DNA of 24,756 nt from JASGDB01 sp049841315 (GTDB lineage: Bacteria > Bacteroidota > Bacteroidia > Flavobacteriales > Weeksellaceae), in contig JASGDB010000003.1 in assembly GCA_049841315.1 (NCBI GenBank), forward strand, positions 1-24,756, given 5' to 3'. Numbering within the stretch: the stretch's first letter is position 1; each line of letters begins with the position of its first letter. Below, in pieces: positions 8,165-15,815 of this stretch. Below the pieces are notes generated by a model. That model saw only the letters and a program-made list of their open reading frames with translations, was not told the origin of the DNA and made no database searches. The position numbers were made by a program, and so were the translations under genes.

Positions 8165-8953
8165 ATGGAGATTATCGGCTACATCTTTGCTGTTTTTATC
8201 GGGCTTCTGATGGGACTTATCGGCGGAGGCGGGAGCATTCTCGGCGTTCCCGTTTTCGTATATCTGTTTGGTTTTGATGCTGTTTCTGCAACTGCGCTTT
8301 CGCTTTTTGTAGTGGGTGTTACGAGCCTTTTCGGAACGGCAGGATTCATGAGAAAAGGATATGTGAATTATAAAAACGCTTTACTTTTCGGACTTCCATC
8401 GGTTTTGGGCGTATTGTTTTCCAGAAGATTAGTGCTTCCGAATCTTCCGCATTACATCATCAACCGTTGGGGAATTACACTGACGAAGGACTCTTTTCTG
8501 CTTTTGCTTTTTTCTATATTAATGCTGATTGCTTCTTTTAAAATGATTTCAAAAATCGGTAGCCGGCGGGTAAGAAATGCAAGGGAAACCAATTATACGC
8601 TTCTTATTTCGCAGGGATTATTAGTGGGAATCGTTACGGGATTAGTTGGTGCAGGCGGCGGATTTCTGATAGTTCCGGCTCTGGTAATGCTGATTCGGAT
8701 GCCGATGAAAGAAGCGGTGGGAACCTCATTGTTCATTATCTGCATCAACTCGCTGATTGGATTTCTTTCCTCCCTCGACAAGGTGGAACTCGACTGGGTT
8801 TTCCTGCTCAAATTTTCCGGATTTTCCGTTGTAGGTGTGTTAATCGGTGCGGCGGTTGGAAGAAAAATCGAAGGAAACAAACTGAAACCGCTTTTCGGAT
8901 GGATTATTCTCGCAATGGGAATTTTCATTATCATCCGCGAAACATTTTTTTAG
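8165..8953 (+). CDS. TauE/SafE-family membrane permease
   Basis: This integral membrane protein of 262 aa has about eight hydrophobic segments in two homologous halves. Each half opens with the family's Gly-rich signature: GLIGGGGSILGVPV near residue 18 and GLVGAGGGFLIVPALV near residue 160. Members of this family export sulfite or sulfoacetate, or move other sulfur compounds and organic anions. Downstream on the same strand lie an MBL-rhodanese protein and a thioredoxin, and this combination is often seen in reactive-sulfur detoxification loci. Two unrelated small genes lie between, so a shared operon is not shown. Length and topology are normal. Confidence 0.88.
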   Translation: MEIIGYIFAVFIGLLMGLIGGGGSILGVPVFVYLFGFDAVSATALSLFVVGVTSLFGTAGFMRKGYVNYKNALLFGLPSVLGVLFSRRLVLPNLPHYIINRWGITLTKDSFLLLLFSILMLIASFKMISKIGSRRVRNARETNYTLLISQGLLVGIVTGLVGAGGGFLIVPALVMLIRMPMKEAVGTSLFIICINSLIGFLSSLDKVELDWVFLLKFSGFSVVGVLIGAAVGRKIEGNKLKPLFGWIILAMGIFIIIRETFF

Positions 8954-9072
8954 TCAAAATATTTTCTTTACTGGAAATTTGGTTATTTGAATTTTGTTTT
9001 TACTTTTACTTCAAAAAGTGCTAATATTTAGAAACGACTAATTACGTTTTTATTTGCTTTCAAAAATAGAAG

Positions 9073-9609
9073 ATGAATAAATTCCTTTTCTTTCTCTGTT
9101 GTTTTATGGCTTCCTGTTCTGCGGGATTCCAAAAAGGCGGATATTATTTTGCCAAAGAAAATAAAAATCTTTTAGATAATGAATGCTACTATGGAAACGA
9201 CAGAAAAAAAATATATTTCAAATTTTCCGAAAAATATTCCTACAACAAGCAAAATTTCAACGCTGATAAAATAAAAAACAAAGACATTTTGCTGCTGAAA
9301 GAACTGAATATAAAACCTTCTCGAAAGATGCTGTTTTCATACCATTCTTTTGGGAGAGAGATGATTGCGATTCTTGAACCCCATTCTTTTCCCCGAAAAA
9401 AAGAGTACCGGAAAATAACTGCGGAAAACGGAAAATCGATTTTGTATCGGTTTTCAAAAAGTGATTCTGCAATCGTTATTGATAACTTGTATCCTTTCGG
9501 GAAAAAATATATCAGAGTTATTGAAAAGACAAAATCCACGTCCAAAAATAATGAAGAAAAGCATGAAGTTTTTATTTTCCCTGAAATATCGAATGAAAAA
9601 CCTTTCTGA
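9073..9609 (+). CDS. Putative small lipoprotein, unknown function
   Basis: The 178-aa product starts with a hydrophobic signal peptide ending in a lipobox-like MASC, with C15 as the probable lipidated residue. The mature part is basic, rich in Lys and aromatic residues, and looks soluble. I recognise no family. It lies between the permease and the RHH antitoxin gene and is followed by an intrinsic terminator, so it is probably its own transcription unit or the end of the permease unit. Confidence 0.65.
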   Translation: MNKFLFFLCCFMASCSAGFQKGGYYFAKENKNLLDNECYYGNDRKKIYFKFSEKYSYNKQNFNADKIKNKDILLLKELNIKPSRKMLFSYHSFGREMIAILEPHSFPRKKEYRKITAENGKSILYRFSKSDSAIVIDNLYPFGKKYIRVIEKTKSTSKNNEEKHEVFIFPEISNEKPF

Positions 9610-9630
9610 TTAATCAAAAATATAATTTTA

Positions 9631-9657
9631 AAAAAGTCCGGTTTTCGGGCTTTTTTT
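9631..9657 (+). terminator. Intrinsic terminator after the lipoprotein gene
   Basis: AAAAAGTCCG (9631-9640) pairs with CGGGCTTTTT (9646-9655) with one T-G wobble around the loop GTTTT, followed by more T. Its 3' end overlaps the -33 region of the next promoter. Confidence 0.8.
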
Positions 9658-9693
9658 GTTTTGTATAATAATTGTATTACATTTGTAATACAA
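9656..9693 (+). promoter_or_regulatory. Promoter with palindromic operator for the RHH antitoxin gene
   Basis: TTG at 9656-9658 and TACATTTG at 9678-9685, spaced 19 nt, form a consensus Bacteroidota promoter. A perfect inverted repeat, TTGTATTAC (9672-9680) and GTAATACAA (9685-9693) with 4 nt between, lies right over the -7 box. RHH antitoxins of this kind bind palindromes in their own promoters, so autorepression is the likely meaning. Confidence 0.75.
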
Positions 9694-9709
9694 ACAAATA
9701 TTGATTACA

Positions 9710-9970
9710 ATGATTAAAGAGAAAAAACTGACTTCCATACGATTAGACAAAGACCTTTACCAGCATTTACAAAGAAAAGCGAAAAAAGCGAACCGCAGTA
9801 TCAATAATTACATCGAAACGCTTCTTTTTGAAAATTCCGAATACTACGAACCCAACGAAGAGACGCTGGAAGCAATGAGAGAAGTGGAAGAAATGATAAA
9901 AAACGAAACGGGAAAAGCCTACAACAGCGCAGATGAACTTATACAAGATTTGCTGAATGAAGAAGTATAA
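9710..9970 (+). CDS. Ribbon-helix-helix antitoxin-like protein (orphan)
   Basis: The 86-aa protein has an N-terminal RHH fold (Arc/CopG/ParD-like). The strand is LTSIRLD, followed by the helices LYQHLQRKAKKA and NRSINNYIETLLF. An acidic C-terminal tail (about 45-86) is of the kind that wraps a toxin. ATG at 9710 is preferred over the TTG at 9701 because it gives a compact, typical N-terminus. The expected toxin gene starts inside its 3' end at 9957 but stops after 20 codons, so this is probably an orphaned antitoxin or solitary repressor. Autoregulation is suggested by the palindrome over its promoter. Confidence 0.75.
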   Translation: MIKEKKLTSIRLDKDLYQHLQRKAKKANRSINNYIETLLFENSEYYEPNEETLEAMREVEEMIKNETGKAYNSADELIQDLLNEEV

Positions 9971-10019
9971 AATCATTGAAACCGGAAAATTCAGGAAATC
10001 CACAATCACAAACAAGTGA
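9957..10019 (+). pseudogene. Truncated RelE/ParE-type toxin stub
   Basis: A 20-codon reading frame opens with ATG overlapping the antitoxin's last 14 nt, the usual arrangement in type II toxin-antitoxin operons. Its product begins MKKYKIIETGKFRKS, which resembles the N-terminus of RelE/ParE/YafQ-type toxins (a strand followed by a basic helix). It then ends at TGA (10017-10019). The rest of a toxin (about 70 residues) is absent before the next gene at 10076. The assignment rests on a very short stretch. Confidence 0.5.
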
Positions 10020-10075
10020 TTAATATCACCCAAAAATCGGATTATTTTTTAGAACTTTGTCCAAAATCCCGAAAT

Positions 10076-11488
10076 ATGAAAATAGAACAAATATATACCG
10101 GATGTCTTGCTCAGGGAGCTTATTATGTTACTTCCGAAAATGAAGCCGCAATTATCGACCCGCTTCGTGAAGTGCAGCCGTATCTTGACCGTCTGGAAAA
10201 AGACAACGTAAAACTGAAATACATTTTTGAAACGCATTTTCACGCTGATTTTGTTTCGGGGCATTTGGATTTGTCAAAAAAAACAGGAGCGCCTGTCGTG
10301 TACGGACCAACGGCAAAACCTGAATTTGAAGCCATTATCGCAGAAGATAATCAGATTTTTGAAATCGGAAAAATAAAAATAAAAGTGCTTCACACGCCCG
10401 GTCATACTTTGGAAAGTTCCACCTTTTTATTGATTGACGAAAATGGGAAAGAAACGGCGATATTCTCCGGAGATACTTTGTTTTTGGGCGATGTCGGAAG
10501 ACCGGATTTAGCACAAAAAGCAGGCGAAATTACCGAAAGGGATTTGGCAGGAATGCTGTACGAAAGTTTACAAAATAAAATACTGCCGCTTCCCGATGAT
10601 ATTACGGTATATCCGGCTCACGGAGCGGGTTCTGCCTGCGGAAAAAAAATGCAGAAAGAAACCGTGGACACGCTCGGAAATCAGAAAAAAAACAATTATG
10701 CACTGAATCAGCCCGACAAAGAAAGTTTCATCCGTGAAGTTCTGGACGGACTTGCACCTCCGCCAAAATATTTCGGAATGAATGTCGCGATGAACAAGGG
10801 CGGTTACACCAATTTTGATGAAGTGAAAAATAAAGGATTGAATCCCGTTTCCGCCGAAGACCTCGAAGCGGTTGCCGAAGATTCCGGAGCGTTGATTCTG
10901 GACACGAGAAGTGCCGCGGATTTTCATAAAGGATTTGTCCCGAACTCCATTAATATCGGATTGAAAGGCGATTTTGCACCTTGGGTCGGAGCAATGATTG
11001 TGGATGTGAAACAGCCGATTTTGCTCGTTACCGATTCCGGAACGGAGGAAGAAGCGATTACCAGACTGGCGAGAGTGGGTTTTGATAATGTCATCGGATT
11101 TCTGGAAGGCGGTTTTGAAGCGTGGAAAAATGCAGGAAAAGAAACCGACGAAATCAAAAGAATTTCTCCGGAGCAGTTTGCTTCCGAATTTAAAGAGGAT
11201 TCCGTAGTAATGGATGTCCGAAAACCGAGCGAATACGAAACGGAACACATCAATGATGCTTTCAATAAACCTCTGGATTACATTAATGAATGGGCTGGAA
11301 ATTTGGAAGATTCACAGCATTTTTATCTGCATTGCGCAGGAGGTTACAGAAGTATGATTGCTGCAAGCATCCTGAATTCACGGGGAATCCGGAATTTTAC
11401 TGAAATTGAAGGAGGTTTTAACGGAATTAAAAAAACGGAAAAAGTTCCGACCAGTGATTTTATTTGTCAAAGCAAAACTTTTAAATAG
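10076..11488 (+). CDS. MBL-fold hydrolase with two rhodanese domains (persulfide dioxygenase-like)
   Basis: The 470-aa protein starts with a metallo-beta-lactamase domain of the ETHE1/persulfide dioxygenase type. The motif HFHADFVSGH supplies H54, H56, D58 and H63; HTPGH gives H110; SGDTLF gives D133; and PAHGAG gives H182. Two rhodanese domains follow. The first (about 260-352) has D320 where the catalytic Cys is expected. The second (about 362-455) has C420 in CAGGYRS and should be active. The fusion suggests oxidation or transfer of sulfane sulfur from persulfides. ATG at 10076 is preferred to the upstream GTG at 10016, because the extra 20 residues overlap the toxin stub and are not part of the fold. 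The thioredoxin gene follows after 37 nt. Confidence 0.9.
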   Translation: MKIEQIYTGCLAQGAYYVTSENEAAIIDPLREVQPYLDRLEKDNVKLKYIFETHFHADFVSGHLDLSKKTGAPVVYGPTAKPEFEAIIAEDNQIFEIGKIKIKVLHTPGHTLESSTFLLIDENGKETAIFSGDTLFLGDVGRPDLAQKAGEITERDLAGMLYESLQNKILPLPDDITVYPAHGAGSACGKKMQKETVDTLGNQKKNNYALNQPDKESFIREVLDGLAPPPKYFGMNVAMNKGGYTNFDEVKNKGLNPVSAEDLEAVAEDSGALILDTRSAADFHKGFVPNSINIGLKGDFAPWVGAMIVDVKQPILLVTDSGTEEEAITRLARVGFDNVIGFLEGGFEAWKNAGKETDEIKRISPEQFASEFKEDSVVMDVRKPSEYETEHINDAFNKPLDYINEWAGNLEDSQHFYLHCAGGYRSMIAASILNSRGIRNFTEIEGGFNGIKKTEKVPTSDFICQSKTFK

Positions 11489-11525
11489 CTGAAAACAGAT
11501 AACTCCATCTTTAAAAAACCGAAAA

Positions 11526-11831
11526 ATGTCACAAAAATTTCAGGAACTCATCAATTCAGAAAGACCGGTGCTGATTGACTTTTTTGCAACGTGGTGCCAA
11601 CCTTGCAAAGTGCAGTCTTCGGTGCTTACAACGGTGAAAGAAAACATCGGCGATATGGCAAGAATTGTAAAAATCGACATCGACCAATATCCGAAAATCG
11701 CTGCGGAAAACAATGTTCGCGGAGTGCCGACTCTGGCAATTTTCAAAAACGGAGAACTGCTCTGGAAAGAAAGTGGAGTTCACGATGTGAATACACTGAC
11801 GAGTCTTTTACAGCAATATTCCGAATCATGA
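11526..11831 (+). CDS. Thioredoxin
   Basis: The 101-aa single-domain cytoplasmic thioredoxin has its active site in FFATWCQPCK, with C24 and C27 in a CQPC variant of the standard CGPC. The cis-Pro loop is GVPT near residue 70. It has no signal peptide. It follows the MBL-rhodanese gene by 37 nt on the same strand, and may reduce persulfide or disulfide intermediates made by that enzyme. It could also be a general thioredoxin, since the family alone does not tell. Confidence 0.9.
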   Translation: MSQKFQELINSERPVLIDFFATWCQPCKVQSSVLTTVKENIGDMARIVKIDIDQYPKIAAENNVRGVPTLAIFKNGELLWKESGVHDVNTLTSLLQQYSES

Positions 11832-11932
11832 AAATACGACACTTATTCGTCATAGAAAAACAATAACCAACCCTTGAAAAATCTTTGTTTCAGTGAAATT
11901 TATTTTTTAATTTTGAGACACTATACCGAAAG

Positions 11933-13243
11933 TTAAAACTCCATTTCCACTTCCAGCTTCTCTGCCAAAAGTTTAGAAACTTTCAGTTTAAGCGGTTCAA
12001 TATCAATATTCTGCATCGCATCGTTGGCAAAAGCGTAAAGCAACAACGCTCTGGCTTCTTTCTCGGAAATTCCTCTTGCACGAAGATAAAACATCGCATC
12101 TTGGTTCAACTGACCGACTGTGCAGCCGTGCGAACATTTCACGTCATCAGCAAAAATTTCGAGTTGCGGTTTGGTGTCGATTGTCGCTCCCTCGTCCAGA
12201 AGAATATTGTTGTTCTGCTGATAAGCATTGGTTTTTTGGGCGATTTTGTCCACAAAAACTTTTCCGTTGAAAACGCCGTGCGATTTATCTTTGAAAATTC
12301 CTTTGTAATTCTGATAACTTTCGCAGTTCGGAGTGTTGTGATGAACCGCTGTGTGGTGGTCAACAAGTTGCTCTTTCCCGATAATCGTAATCCCGTTCAT
12401 AAACGAGTTGATATTTTCCCCGTTTTGAATAAAATCCAGATTGTTACGCACCAATTTTCCGCCGAAACTGAATGTATTCACGGTCGTCAAACTATCTCTT
12501 TCCTGCTTCGCAAAAGTGTGGTCTATGAGGTAAGATTTATCGGAATCGTTTTGTAATTTGTGCCAGTCTGCTTTCGCATTTTTTCCGGTAAAAATTTCCG
12601 TTACGGAATTGGTAAACACAAAATTTTCATCAAAATTATGGTGGCTTTCGATGATTTCCACTTTCGCACCGTCTTCGGCAATCAGGAGATTTCTCGTGTT
12701 GTAAAACGTATTTTCTTCTTGATTTTGAGAAAGATAAAAAACGTGAATCGGTTTTTCAATCACCACATTTTTCGGAATTTTTAAAAATAAACCGTTCTCA
12801 AAATACGCTAAATTCAAATTGGTAAAAGCCAGACTTTCGTTTGCAATTTTGTTAAAATATTGCTCAAAAACTTCGCTGTTTTTCTCGGAAGACAACAATT
12901 CTTCAAACGGAATAAACTCCAAATTTTCATCTGTAATTTTTGATGATTCTTTTCTGAATTTCCCATTGACGAAAACCACGAAATCGAAGTTTTCTTCCCC
13001 GAAATGCAGTTCGTCCAACTGATTTTTGGTAATGTGATGCTCCGTTTTCGGAAAGAAATTGTAGGATTTTTCCGTAATTTCTTTCAGGTTGGTGTATTTG
13101 TATTCCTCGTCTTTTTTGGTCGGAAAACCGCCGTTTGCTTCAAATTTTTGAAGTGCCGATTTTCTTTCCTCATTCAAAAAAGAATGACGAAGTGTTTCTA
13201 AAAACGTGGAATGGTTATTTATGATTTGTTCGTGTAAACTCAT
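11933..13243 (-). CDS. sufD: Fe-S cluster assembly scaffold protein SufD
   Basis: The 436-aa SufD partners SufB and SufC in the SufBC2D scaffold that builds Fe-S clusters. The C-terminal half carries the beta-helix core and the conserved DDVKCSHGCTVGQL near residue 365, followed by FYLRARGISEKEARALL, diagnostic of the SufB/SufD family. The N-terminal helical part and length fit SufD. It is the last suf gene here. The Doc-type toxin gene ends only 6 nt before its ATG, so its translation start has been joined to a foreign gene. No sufS or sufE follows; the next gene is convergent. Confidence 0.95.
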   Translation of the reverse strand: MSLHEQIINNHSTFLETLRHSFLNEERKSALQKFEANGGFPTKKDEEYKYTNLKEITEKSYNFFPKTEHHITKNQLDELHFGEENFDFVVFVNGKFRKESSKITDENLEFIPFEELLSSEKNSEVFEQYFNKIANESLAFTNLNLAYFENGLFLKIPKNVVIEKPIHVFYLSQNQEENTFYNTRNLLIAEDGAKVEIIESHHNFDENFVFTNSVTEIFTGKNAKADWHKLQNDSDKSYLIDHTFAKQERDSLTTVNTFSFGGKLVRNNLDFIQNGENINSFMNGITIIGKEQLVDHHTAVHHNTPNCESYQNYKGIFKDKSHGVFNGKVFVDKIAQKTNAYQQNNNILLDEGATIDTKPQLEIFADDVKCSHGCTVGQLNQDAMFYLRARGISEKEARALLLYAFANDAMQNIDIEPLKLKVSKLLAEKLEVEMEF

Positions 13244-13249
13244 TTTAAA

Positions 13250-13690
13250 TTAAATGTTTTTTTGTTTTGCGTAGATTATTTTAAGTTTTAATTCCTCCGA
13301 ATAATCATCTTCATATAAAAGAGATTCTATGATTTCGGATAATAAATCTTTGTCGATTCTGTTTTCTGCCACATCAACTACAATATTTTCCATTTCTATT
13401 ATAAACTTATTAACCAAAATATCCAGCCCATTAATCGAAAGAAAATAGACAGATAGAGCCAAAGAAGCCCTTTTGTTTCCATCATTAAAACAATGATTTT
13501 TGTTAATAGAATATAATAAATGGGTTAATTTATGTTCAAATTCAGGATAGTAAAAATCATTTTGTATATGTTCTAATGAACTTTCAAGAAGTCCTTTATC
13601 TCTGATGCCAAGAAATCCGCCAGATTCTTCAATTATATTATCGTGAACCTTTATTGCATATTCAACAGTAAAATATAAAATACTACACAT
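13250..13690 (-). CDS. doc: Doc-type (Fic-fold) toxin
   Basis: The 146-aa protein has the death-on-curing layout. LTVE-like FTVEYAIKVHDNIIEESGG opens the fold, GIRDKGLLESSL follows, and the catalytic Fic/Doc motif HCFNDGNKRAS lies at residues 66-76. His66 and the Lys in GNK are those of Doc kinases, which phosphorylate EF-Tu; most Fic AMP-transferases have Gly at the Lys position. The motif is complete, so the toxin may be active. Its start lies 2 nt after the stop of the regulator-like gene upstream, showing tight coupling, and its stop is 6 nt before sufD. No Phd-like small antitoxin is visible, so the 360-aa upstream protein is the candidate partner. Confidence 0.88.
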   Translation of the reverse strand: MCSILYFTVEYAIKVHDNIIEESGGFLGIRDKGLLESSLEHIQNDFYYPEFEHKLTHLLYSINKNHCFNDGNKRASLALSVYFLSINGLDILVNKFIIEMENIVVDVAENRIDKDLLSEIIESLLYEDDYSEELKLKIIYAKQKNI

Positions 13691-13692
13691 TG

Positions 13693-14775
13693 CTATCTAT
13701 CTTTCAGTCGTTTAAATACTTCCAAAATTTCAGGATTTTCCATAACTCTATCTATAAGAGATTTGCTTTTTTCTCCCAAAAATTTGTTGTAATCATTTTC
13801 TGTTAGTGAACCAATATAATTTTCTAATCTCTGATGAATAATACTTCTTAGGGAATAATCTCTTGAAGCCATTTTCATTCGGGCATCTTCTATTTGAGGT
13901 ATCCACTGTCGTTTGTTTGCAAATGTATCTATGAGAATGTTTAATTCTGTTGGTTTTAATTTTCTCCCCAATTTTTCGGCTTCTTCTCGCATTTCATCGG
14001 CTATTCCAATTTCAAATGAAGCAATCAGTTTAAGAACTTCTGAATACATTGTATCTCTCAGGCTGTCTTTTGCTTCAAGTTTTAAAATCGCTTTATATTC
14101 TTTTGCGTTTTCTTTAAAAATTGCTTTGTAAATAGAGTCTGTATAAATACTATATTTAATAGTTCCCATATCTAAATATTGATTAAGAGCGTTAGTAAAC
14201 TCTTTTCTATAAATGGGTTCCCGAGTTATGGCATTTAAGAAATCTTCATCTCTTTGATTGATATATTTGGTTGAACCTCCTATTTTTTTGTTAATAGTAT
14301 CTATTACCACATCAAGAATCAAACTCCTTACTTGTCTGGCTTTTTCACTTTCTGTTAGTAACATACCAAGATTTAAAACCGCTCTAAAATTAAAAACAGC
14401 AAGGGCTTTAATCCTATTAACACCCTGAATATCATTTTGTTCAATTGACAGAGGGACATTTATGTCCCTCTGTGAAACATCATCATCATTTCCAGAGATT
14501 AAATGTCCAAATAAAACTTTAAATTCTTTAAGTTTAGTTCCTTTTAAAACAGAATAACCATTGTGTTTAATTTCATCTTCATAATTTTCCAAATATCTTT
14601 TTACAGTTCTTACATCTATTTCATAAAAATCTGCTACCATTTTGGTTGTAAACTTGTATTCATTTTCATAAAGCAATCCCGTAATTTCAAGTTTGGATTG
14701 AATATTATCAACCGCTTGAAAATTATTTAAGATATTTTGCCTATCAATAGCGGATTGTGTTAAATCTCTATTCAT
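13693..14775 (-). CDS. RhuM/antirepressor-like DNA-binding protein, candidate antitoxin
   Basis: The 360-aa protein has a helix-turn-helix-like segment at about residues 42-69 (FTTKMVADFYEIDVRTVKRY). A region at about 120-160 (ALAVFNFRAVLNLGMLL, then VRSLILDVVI) recalls RhuM and phage antirepressor proteins, and a long helical C-terminal half follows. RhuM-type proteins are often fused to or encoded next to Fic/Doc proteins. Its stop codon is 2 nt from the Doc start, antitoxin-first as in type II systems. A role as antitoxin or repressor of Doc is inferred, and it would be far longer than Phd (about 70 aa). It is much more A+T-rich than the suf genes around it. Confidence 0.6.
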   Translation of the reverse strand: MNRDLTQSAIDRQNILNNFQAVDNIQSKLEITGLLYENEYKFTTKMVADFYEIDVRTVKRYLENYEDEIKHNGYSVLKGTKLKEFKVLFGHLISGNDDDVSQRDINVPLSIEQNDIQGVNRIKALAVFNFRAVLNLGMLLTESEKARQVRSLILDVVIDTINKKIGGSTKYINQRDEDFLNAITREPIYRKEFTNALNQYLDMGTIKYSIYTDSIYKAIFKENAKEYKAILKLEAKDSLRDTMYSEVLKLIASFEIGIADEMREEAEKLGRKLKPTELNILIDTFANKRQWIPQIEDARMKMASRDYSLRSIIHQRLENYIGSLTENDYNKFLGEKSKSLIDRVMENPEILEVFKRLKDR

Positions 14776-14841
14776 TTTTACTAATTTTAAAAATATTTGG
14801 CAGAAGTTTTAATTTGATTACTCTGAAAAACTTAAACTATT

Positions 14842-15051
14842 TTAATTGCACACACAATCTATTTCAGGAATACAGCATTCATTCCAACCAATAGTTTCAT
14901 TGATACCTTTAATAAAAGCCTCTTTTTCCTCTAAGGTATTAAAAGAATATTCTTTTACATTTATTTCTAACTCTTCAATAGTTAGAGGTTCATTATTGTA
15001 AGTTTTATTTACTTGTTCTTTTCCAAAAACTACTTTTAATGTATAACTCAT
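14842..15051 (-). CDS. Small acidic protein, unknown function
   Basis: The 69-aa product has a probable strand at the N-terminus (MSYTLKVVFG), an acidic helix in the middle, and a Cys-rich end NECCIPEIDCVCN with four Cys. Its ATG overlaps the TGA of the HNH endonuclease gene by 4 nt (ATGA), so translation is coupled to it. It could be an inhibitor or accessory of the nuclease, but nothing in the sequence proves that. Confidence 0.6.
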   Translation of the reverse strand: MSYTLKVVFGKEQVNKTYNNEPLTIEELEINVKEYSFNTLEEKEAFIKGINETIGWNECCIPEIDCVCN

Positions 15052-15815
15052 TTTTTGAAAATTTCGTGGTAATGAAAATCTAAAAATTCTTTTGACGGTA
15101 AAAATCTGTCGGGCAATATAATGGATTGATTCTGATATTTTTTGAAAAAATCATTTACAGCCAAATCATCTGAATAATCATCAAAAAATTTTGAAACTAA
15201 AATTTTAAAATCAGGTGTAACCGTAATAAAACCTTTATCAAATGCTTTATCGTGAATTGAGTTTAAACAAAGTCCGTTATGTGGATTTGTTCTGTTATCA
15301 ATATCCTTAGACCAAGGTTTAATATGACTTGCTACTAAAAAATCAGAAATAGATAATCCTGTTATACAACATTTCAAATTATATGATGATAAAATTGTGC
15401 TTCGGAAAAAATTTTGATTTACTCTTGCTTTAATAATTGTTTCTCTTTCTTTTCCTTTTGGTAAATCTTCAATGTTTATCGTTTCAATTTCATCAATGGT
15501 CTTATTTTGAAATTCGGCAATTAATCTTTCGCTTTCAAAAGCCAGTTTATCCCAATTTCCATTAAATTCATTCCAAATATCTTCCTCTAATTTACTACCA
15601 TTTACTAATCCTATAATTCCTTGTTTTTTCAATTCAGGGTCAAGTCGTCCAAAATTTCCAACTTTCATATTCAAGGCAGACGGACTGCGACCAATAATAT
15701 TGGCATACTTAATAATCGTGGGATTGGTTTTACTACTGCTTTTGAACGGAACTTTACAATACACATTAAAAGCAATTATGGTTTCTTCTCGTGTCCAATT
15801 ATTGCTCTTTGCCAT
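15048..15815 (-). CDS. HNH endonuclease, restriction-type
   Basis: The 255-aa protein has an N-terminal DNA-binding-like region (WTREETIIAFNVYCKVPF, then IIGRSPSALNMKVGNF) and a C-terminal HNH domain. The HNH domain contains CCITG at 149-153, SHIKPW with H164, NPHNGLCLN with N180, and HDKAFD with H189. This is the HNH type often encoded beside DNA methyltransferases as a restriction enzyme. All core residues are present. It overlaps the upstream 120-aa gene by 17 nt and the downstream 69-aa gene by 4 nt. No methyltransferase is in the window, so either the enzyme is tame, it needs a modified target, or protection comes from elsewhere. Confidence 0.85.
   Translation of the reverse strand: MAKSNNWTREETIIAFNVYCKVPFKSSSKTNPTIIKYANIIGRSPSALNMKVGNFGRLDPELKKQGIIGLVNGSKLEEDIWNEFNGNWDKLAFESERLIAEFQNKTIDEIETINIEDLPKGKERETIIKARVNQNFFRSTILSSYNLKCCITGLSISDFLVASHIKPWSKDIDNRTNPHNGLCLNSIHDKAFDKGFITVTPDFKILVSKFFDDYSDDLAVNDFFKKYQNQSIILPDRFLPSKEFLDFHYHEIFKK

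Noticed and set aside
10016..10075. An upstream GTG start for the MBL-rhodanese protein
   Set aside because: The extra 20 residues overlap the toxin stub and precede the conserved MBL start MKIEQIYTG. The ATG at 10076 fits the family.
11832..11932. A terminator between the convergent thioredoxin and sufD genes
   Set aside because: Only a weak 5-bp palindrome (TTTCA-G-TGAAA) without a proper T-tail is visible, so no terminator is claimed.
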